A DNA stretch of 64,000 nt, from positions 374,501 to 438,500 of the forward strand of contig NZ_JADBEG010000001.1 of the NCBI RefSeq assembly GCF_014873755.1, written 5' to 3'. A program made the position numbers and the translations under genes. The notes under the pieces are model-generated. The model ran no database searches. It was not told where the DNA came from and was given only the letters and a program-made list of their open reading frames with translations. The stretch comes from Amycolatopsis lexingtonensis. Lineage in GTDB: Bacteria; Actinomycetota; Actinomycetes; Mycobacteriales; Pseudonocardiaceae. Of the stretch, positions 58,755 to 64,000 are shown one piece after another; position 1 is the stretch's first letter; each line of letters opens with the position of its first letter.

Positions 58755-59653
58755 CGGCGGCGTCCTCCGAACGCGGCGACGGCGGCGGCGAGCAACGCCG
58801 ACGCCGCCACCCCGGCGTACTTCCACATCGCGGGCAGTTCCCGGGTCGGCACCACCGGGTCCGGTGGCAGGCCGTAGACCTCGGGTTCGTCCAGCAGCAG
58901 GAAGAACGCGCCGGCGCCGCCGACCCCGTCGGCCGGGTCGTGCCCGTAGAGCCGGGCTTCGGGGACACCGCGCTCGTGCAGCTGCTCGACGCGGCGGGCG
59001 GCCCGCTCGCGCAGCTCGTCGAGCTCGCCGAACTGGATGGAGTCGGTCGGGCACGCCTTGGCGCAGGCGGGTTCGAGGCCGTCGTGCAGCCGGTCGTAGC
59101 AGAGCGTGCACTTCTGCGCGCGCCCGTCGTCCGGCCGCCGGTCGATGACGCCGTACGGGCAGCCGGAAACGCAGTAGCCGCAGCCGTTGCAGATGTCCTG
59201 CTGCACCACGACCGTGCCGAACTCGGTGCGGAACAGCGCGCCGGTCGGGCAGACGTCGAGGCAGCCGGCGTGGGTGCAGTGCTTGCACACGTCGGACGAC
59301 ATCAGCCAGCGGAAGTCGGTCCGGCCGTCGGCCCCGGTCTTCGCGCCCGGCAGGTCGAACGACGGCATGCCGAGGTCCTCGGTGGCGTGCGGCGGGGGAG
59401 CGGTGGGCGGGCGCGGCTGCTCGACGAAAGCCACGTGCCGCCAGGAGTTCGCGCCGAGCGCGCCGGTGTTGTCGAACGACATCCCGAGCAGGTCGAGCCC
59501 GTCTTCGGGGACGGCGTTCCACTCCTTGCAGGCCACTTCGCAGGCCTTGCAGCCGATGCACACCGACGTGTCGGTGAAGAACCCGACGCGCGGCGGGTGC
59601 CCGGCGTGCCCGGCTTCCCCGGCGACGTCGGGCAGCCGGTCCTCGACGCTCAT
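58751..59653 (-). CDS. fdhB: Formate dehydrogenase FeS (beta) subunit
   Basis: A 300-residue ferredoxin-like subunit with four 4Fe-4S sites: CIGCKACEVACKEW, CKHCTHAGCLDVCPTG, CNGCGYCVSGCPYG and CTLCYDRL...CAKACPTD (16 Cys in all). A C-terminal membrane helix (YAGVAASALLAAAVAAFG) would anchor it next to NrfD. It moves electrons from the molybdenum or tungsten subunit to the membrane. ATG at 59653 overlaps the fdhA stop (ATGA). Confidence 0.92.
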   Translation of the reverse strand: MSVEDRLPDVAGEAGHAGHPPRVGFFTDTSVCIGCKACEVACKEWNAVPEDGLDLLGMSFDNTGALGANSWRHVAFVEQPRPPTAPPPHATEDLGMPSFDLPGAKTGADGRTDFRWLMSSDVCKHCTHAGCLDVCPTGALFRTEFGTVVVQQDICNGCGYCVSGCPYGVIDRRPDDGRAQKCTLCYDRLHDGLEPACAKACPTDSIQFGELDELRERAARRVEQLHERGVPEARLYGHDPADGVGGAGAFFLLLDEPEVYGLPPDPVVPTRELPAMWKYAGVAASALLAAAVAAFGGRRR

Positions 59654-62600
59654 GTGCCGTCCTCCTCGTGGCCGGGTTCGACGTGCCGGGTTTCGTGCGC
59701 CGTCGACACCCGCGTACCCGTTTCCGGCGTGATGCCCGCACGCTCCCGGTACTCGGCCAGGTACGCGGTCAGCGCGGCCCCGCGCGGCCGCTTGCCGGGC
59801 CGGACGTCGCAGGTGGCGACCTTGCTCTCCTGGATGAACACGTTCGGGTCCAGCACGACGCCGAACAGGTCGTTCACGACGTCGCCGGGCACCAGCCCGG
59901 AACCGCCCCAGTGGTAGGGCATCCACACCTGGTGCACGACCCGGTCCTGCACGCGCAGCGGCCGCATGCGGTCGGTCACGAAGACGCGCGCTTCGACGGC
60001 CGCCCGCGACGTGACGACGTGCGCCCAGCCCAGGTGCGCCAGCCCGCGCAGCTCCGCGAGTTCGGGGGAGACTTCGACGAACAGGTCCGGCTGCAGCTCC
60101 GACAGGTACGGCAGGGTCCGGCTCATCCCGCCCGCGGTGTGGTGCTCGGTCAGCCGGGCGGCGGTGAAGACGAACGGGAACACCTCGCCGTGCGCCTCGG
60201 GCGGCGACGGGTTCGACGGGTTGTCCCGGCGGCCGTAGACCTTCCGCGCCGGGTTGCCCTGCTGGCCGTAGAAGGGGTTGCGGAACGGCGACTCGTGCGG
60301 CTCGTAGTGCGTCGGCAGCGGGCCGTCGGCCAGCCCGGACGGCGCGAACAGCCACGCCTTCCCGTCGGCCTGCATGATGAACGGGTCGTCGCCGCGCAGC
60401 GCGGCCGGGCCCACGGCGTCCGGCGGCGGGATGTGGTCCGGCGGCTTGGTTTTCTCGAAGTCGGGCACGTCGTGGCCGGTCCACTCGCCGGCGTCGGCGT
60501 CCCACCAGATCAGCGCTTTGCGTTGGCTCCAGGGCCGCCCTTGCGGATCGGCCGACGCGCGGTTGTAGAGCACCCGCCGGTTCATCGGCCAGACCCAGCC
60601 CCACTCGAGGGCGGTGTGGTCCTGCTCGAACCGGGGCTTGCGGCGGGCGGCCTGGTTGACGCCGTCGGCGTAGACGCCGCAGTAGATCCAGCACCCGCTG
60701 GAGGTGCTGCCGTCGGCCTTGAGCTCGAGGTACCCGTTGAGCTCCTTGCCGGTGGTGAGGTCCTGGCCGTTGATCCGCCGCAGCACGTCCTCGGCCGACG
60801 GCTCGTCGCCGTGCACCTCGTAGTCCCAGGCGAGGTCCAGCAGCGGCCGGTCGCGCTCGTCGGCGGACCCGGCCAGCCGCTCCCGCAGCTTGCGGCCGAG
60901 GTGGTAGAAGAACCACAGGTCCGAACGCTGGTCCCCGGCCGGTTCGACGGCTTTTTCCCGCCACTGCAGCATGCGCTGGGTCTGGGTGAACGTCCCTTCC
61001 TTCTCGACGTGCGAGGCGGCGGGGAAGAAGAACACCTCGGTGCGGCAGCCCTCAGGCGTGATCTCGCCGGTCTCGATCTCCGGCGCGTCCTTCCAGAAGG
61101 TGGCGCTTTCGATCATCGTCAGGTCGCGCACGACCAGCCAGTCGAGGTTGGCCATGCCGAGCCGCTGCAGCCGGCCGTGCGCCGACCCGACGGCCGGGTT
61201 CTGCCCGAGCAGGAAGTAGCCGGACACCTTGCCGTCGACCATGTCCATGACCGTGCGGTAGGTACCGTGGTCGCCGTTGATCCGCGGCAGGTAGTCGTAG
61301 CAGAAGTCGTTGTCCGCCGTGGCTTTCCCGCCCCAGTACTCCTTGAGCAGCGACACGGTGTAGGCGTCGGCGTTGCGCCAGAAGCCCTTCTGCTTGTCGC
61401 CGGCGACTTTCTCGAGGTAGTCGCCGAGCGTGCGCTGCTCGGGGGTGGGCATCGGCAGGTAGCCGGGCAGCAGGTTGAACAGCGTCGGGATGTCGGTCGA
61501 GCCCTGGATGCTGGCGTGCCCGCGCAGCGCGAACACCCCGCCGCCGGGCCGGCCGATGTTGCCCAGCAGCAACTGGACGATCGAGCCCGCGCGGATGTAC
61601 TGCGCGCCGACGCTGTGGTGGGTCCAGCCGACGCTGTAGACGAGCGCGGCGGTCCGGTCGCGGCCAGAGTTGCCCGTCCAGGCGTCGCAGACCCGCCGGA
61701 AGAGCTCCTTCGGCGTCCCGCAGGTCGCCTCGACCATTTCCGGGGTGTAGCGGGCGAAGTGGCGTTTGAGGATCTGGAACACGCAGCGCGGGTGCTGCAG
61801 CGTCGGGTCGGCGGCGATCTCCTCGCTGCCGCCTTCGACCACCGGGCCGCCGGAGCCGTGCTGGTCCGGCGCCGACGTCTCCTTGCCGTGCCCGGTGTCC
61901 TGCGGCCGGACGTCCTCGTAATGCCAGGTCGCCGGGTCGTAGGCGGCTTTGGCTTCGTCGTAGCCGCTGAAGAGGCCGTCGAGGTCCTCGGTGTCCCGGT
62001 AGTCCTCGTGCACCAGGAAGGACGCGTTGGTGTAGGCGACGACGTACTCGCGGAAGTCCAGGTCGTTGCTCAGGATGTGGTTGATCACCCCGCCGAGGAA
62101 CGCGATGTCCGTCCCGGCGCGCAGCGGCACGTGGGCGTCCGCGAGCGCGCTCGTGCGGGTGAAGCGCGGGTCGATGTGCAGCACCTGCGCGCCGCGCGCC
62201 TTCGCCTCCATCACCCACTGGAACCCGACCGGGTGCGCCTCGGCCATGTTCGAGCCCATGATGATGACGCAGTCGGCGTTCTGCAGGTCCTGCTGGTAAT
62301 CCGTCGCGCCACCGCGACCGAAGGAAGTCCCCAGACCGGGAACGGTGGCGGAGTGTCAAATACGCGCCTGGTTTTCGATCTGGATCGCGCCGAGCGCGGT
62401 GAAGAGCTTCTTGATCAGGTAGTTCTCTTCGTTGTCCAGGGTGGCGCCGCCGAGGCTGGCGATCCCCATGGTCCGGCGCAGCGGGGCGCCGTGCTCGTCG
62501 GTGTCCTGCCAGCCCTTGCGCCGGGCGTCGAGCACCCGGTCGGCGACCATGTCGAGCGCGGTCTCGAGGTCGAGATCGGTCCACTCGGTGGCGTAGGGCG

Positions 62601-62925
62601 CGCGGTAGCGGACCTTCTGCTCCCGCTGCGGCCCGGTCACCAGCTGCTTGCTGGCCGACCCCTTCGGGCAGAGCCGCCCGCGTGAGATGGGGCTGTCCGG
62701 ATCGCCTTCGATCTGGACGACCTTCTCGTCCTTGACGAACACCTGCTGCCCGCACCCGACAGCGCAGTAGGGGCAAACGGACTTCGCCACGCGGTCGGCG
62801 CTCGCGGTCCGCGGCGCGAGGGCTTCCGACCGCGCGGACTCCGCGGCCTTGCCCCGGCCGAGCGGATCGGTGCCGGTCAGCTGGCGGTACACGGGCCAGG
62901 ATTCGAGCCACCGCCGTGGTCCCAT
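59650..62925 (-). CDS. fdhA: Formate dehydrogenase catalytic subunit, selenoprotein (Sec190)
   Basis: Read as one 1091-residue protein through an in-frame UGA at 62356-62358 (residue 190, in NQARI-U-HSATVPGLG), the exact position of selenocysteine in Sec-type formate dehydrogenases. N-terminal 4Fe-4S: Cys51, Cys54, Cys58, Cys86 (CPYCAVGCG, LCPKG). Molybdopterin domains follow: IIMGSNMAEAHPVGFQW, RVYHFYGRGG-like GNIGRPGGGVFALRGHASIQG and a C-terminal MopB domain. It oxidises formate to CO2. A SECIS hairpin follows the UGA. The N-terminus lacks a clear Tat motif, suggesting a cytoplasmic active site. SelA/B/C/D genes are not in the window. Confidence 0.93.
62307..62358 (-). promoter_or_regulatory. 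UGA Sec codon and bacterial SECIS element
   Basis: After the UGA (62358-62356) come 18 nt, then GGTCT (62337-62333) as the loop of a CCC/GGG hairpin. An outer stem pairs CGCCACCG (62350-62343) with CGGTGGCG (62314-62307). The 18-nt spacing and the GGUCU loop match the classic fdhF SECIS that binds SelB. Seen directly; function inferred. Confidence 0.88.
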
Positions 62926-63015
62926 GTCACCTCCCGCTCGCGTCCGCTGCCGGGCTACCCCGGGCCAGCCGAGCGTAAACCGGCTCGGCGGGACCGGCGA
63001 CCGGACGACGTCCGG

Positions 63016-64000
63016 TCAGGTCGAAAACGGCGAAGATGCGCCCTCTGCCCGGGTTCGTCCCCGCCGGGCGGCCAGCGGCTGGGCGACGTCCTCCAGGGAC
63101 TTCCCCTCCGCGTCCACGGCGAGGAACCGCGCGATCACGCCGCCCACCACCATGACCGCCGCGCCGAGCAGGTAGCCGATGAAGAGGCGGACCGGGTGCT
63201 CGCCGGTGCCGATGAGGGCGCCGTAGATGACCGGGCCCAGCGCGCCGAAGCACTGGGCGATCGCGAAGAACACCGCGATCGCCTTCGCCCGGACTTCGAG
63301 GGGGAAGATCTCGCTCACCGTCAGGTAGCCCGCGCTGGCCCCCGCCGAGGCGAAGAAGAAGATCACGCACCAGGCGATCGTCTGCGTGATCGCGTTGAGC
63401 GCGCCGGCGTAGAACAGCACCGCGGTGCCGGCCAGCAGCACGCCCGAAAGGACGTACGTGCCCGAGATCATCCGGCGTCGGCCGAGAGTGTCGAACAGGT
63501 GCCCGATGGTGAACGGCCCGACCAGGTTGCCCACCGCGAACGCGATCAGGTAGATCGGCGTGGCCGCCGAGGACACGCCGTAGAACTTGCCGAGCACCAG
63601 CGTGTAGGTGAAGAAGATCGCGTTGTAGAGAAACGACTGGCTGATCATCAGCGACGCGCCGAGGACCGCGCGGGACGGGTACTCGCGGAACAGCACCCTG
63701 GCCAGTGCGACGTAGCCGATCTGCTCGGCGGGCGTCACCTCGATCGCCTTCTTCTCGTCGACCGGCGGCAGGTCCCGGCCCGCGTGTTCGACCTCGCGTT
63801 CGATCTGCGCGATCGACTCCTCGGCGGCCTCGGCCTTGCCGTGCATGATCTGCCAGCGCGGGCTTTCCGGCAGGTGGCGGCGCACCAGCAGGATCACCAG
63901 CCCGAGCACCGGGCCGATCAGGAAGCCGAGCCGCCAGCCGAGCGACAGGTCCACCTGGTTGAGCAGGATGTACGTGCCGACGGTCCCGAGCACGGCCCCG
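63016..64000 (-). CDS. MFS transporter (sugar-porter-like), partial
   Basis: The C-terminal ~327 residues are present; the 5' end runs off the right edge. About eight helices are visible. GWRLGFLIGPVLGLVILLVRRHLPESPRWQ is a sugar-porter-like LPESPRW motif before a large cytoplasmic loop. FDTLGRRRMISGTYVLSG is the repeated D-R-R-R/G-R-R-motif of the second half. The C-tail is hydrophilic. Substrate unknown; the position next to the formate dehydrogenase operon is suggestive but unproven. A 90-bp gap separates it from fdhA. Confidence 0.85.
   Translation of the reverse strand, partial: GAVLGTVGTYILLNQVDLSLGWRLGFLIGPVLGLVILLVRRHLPESPRWQIMHGKAEAAEESIAQIEREVEHAGRDLPPVDEKKAIEVTPAEQIGYVALARVLFREYPSRAVLGASLMISQSFLYNAIFFTYTLVLGKFYGVSSAATPIYLIAFAVGNLVGPFTIGHLFDTLGRRRMISGTYVLSGVLLAGTAVLFYAGALNAITQTIAWCVIFFFASAGASAGYLTVSEIFPLEVRAKAIAVFFAIAQCFGALGPVIYGALIGTGEHPVRLFIGYLLGAAVMVVGGVIARFLAVDAEGKSLEDVAQPLAARRGRTRAEGASSPFST

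Noticed and set aside
62356..62358. Nonsense mutation splitting fdhA into two pseudogene parts
   Set aside because: The UGA is at the conserved Sec position and is followed by a well-formed SECIS hairpin with GGUCU loop; both halves are intact and in one frame.
1..64000. tRNA or rRNA genes
   Set aside because: No cloverleaf-like or rRNA-like conserved segments were seen on either strand by eye; a tRNAscan/Infernal run would be decisive.

Overview
The window looks like chromosomal DNA of a high-GC actinomycete, most likely Pseudonocardiales and possibly Amycolatopsis. This is inferred from the strong G/C bias at third codon positions, many GTG/TTG starts, frequent ATGA/GTGA start-stop overlaps, the density of TetR, SARP and ECF regulators, an F420-type (LLM) oxidoreductase, roadblock proteins, and short palindromic repeats of a type I associate from memory with Amycolatopsis. 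No rRNA, tRNA, insertion sequence, integrase or CRISPR array was seen.

Left part (1-26.1 kb) is a mosaic of small regulatory and metabolic units. They are: TetR/cupin genes with TAGAC-type operators; a TPR-receiver-winged-helix fusion next to an XRE gene; an NAD-dependent DNA ligase; an F420-type oxidoreductase; an ECF sigma/peroxiredoxin pair; an MBL hydrolase facing an AraC regulator; a TetR/SDR pair with two shared operators; a CoA-transferase; a roadblock gene cluster; an SGNH hydrolase; a CsbD stress protein; a secreted GH64 beta-1,3-glucanase; STAS/HATPase anti-sigma-type genes; a secreted lipase; a flavohemoprotein; and a CMD / ECF42-type sigma / YCII operon.

Centre (25.4-50.7 kb) is a complete extracellular contractile injection system (eCIS, Afp/PVC/Streptomyces-CIS type). 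About 21 genes run on the + strand, mostly with overlapping starts and stops: Pvc16-like terminator, unknown protein, sheath 1, tube 1, sheath 2, tube 2, a small Afp6-position protein, LysM/tube-cap protein, gp27-like and gp5-like spike, gp25, two gpJ/Afp11-12-like baseplate proteins, a P2-I-like tail protein, three related proteins sharing an N-terminal 'xFxGQLL...D' module, an unknown, a tape-measure candidate, the AAA+ ATPase and a small CPGC-ended protein. No separate PAAR gene was found. A divergent SARP (BTAD) regulator lies just upstream. Four 11-bp CGTC-headed direct repeats precede its gene and a degenerate set precedes the eCIS operon, suggesting that the SARP controls itself and the injection system. 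A perfect 21-bp inverted repeat interrupts the operon between the two gpJ-like genes.

Right part (50.7-64 kb) holds a LysR regulator facing an Acg-type nitroreductase; an Eis-like acetyltransferase; a TerC membrane protein preceded by a clear promoter, an 18-bp operator and a yybP-ykoY-type (Mn2+) riboswitch; a small winged-helix regulator facing it; a LacI regulator; and an MFS transporter. It ends with an nrfD-fdhB-fdhA formate dehydrogenase operon whose catalytic subunit has an in-frame UGA (Sec190) followed by a SECIS hairpin with a GGUCU loop, so it is a selenoprotein. The last gene is an MFS transporter cut by the window edge.
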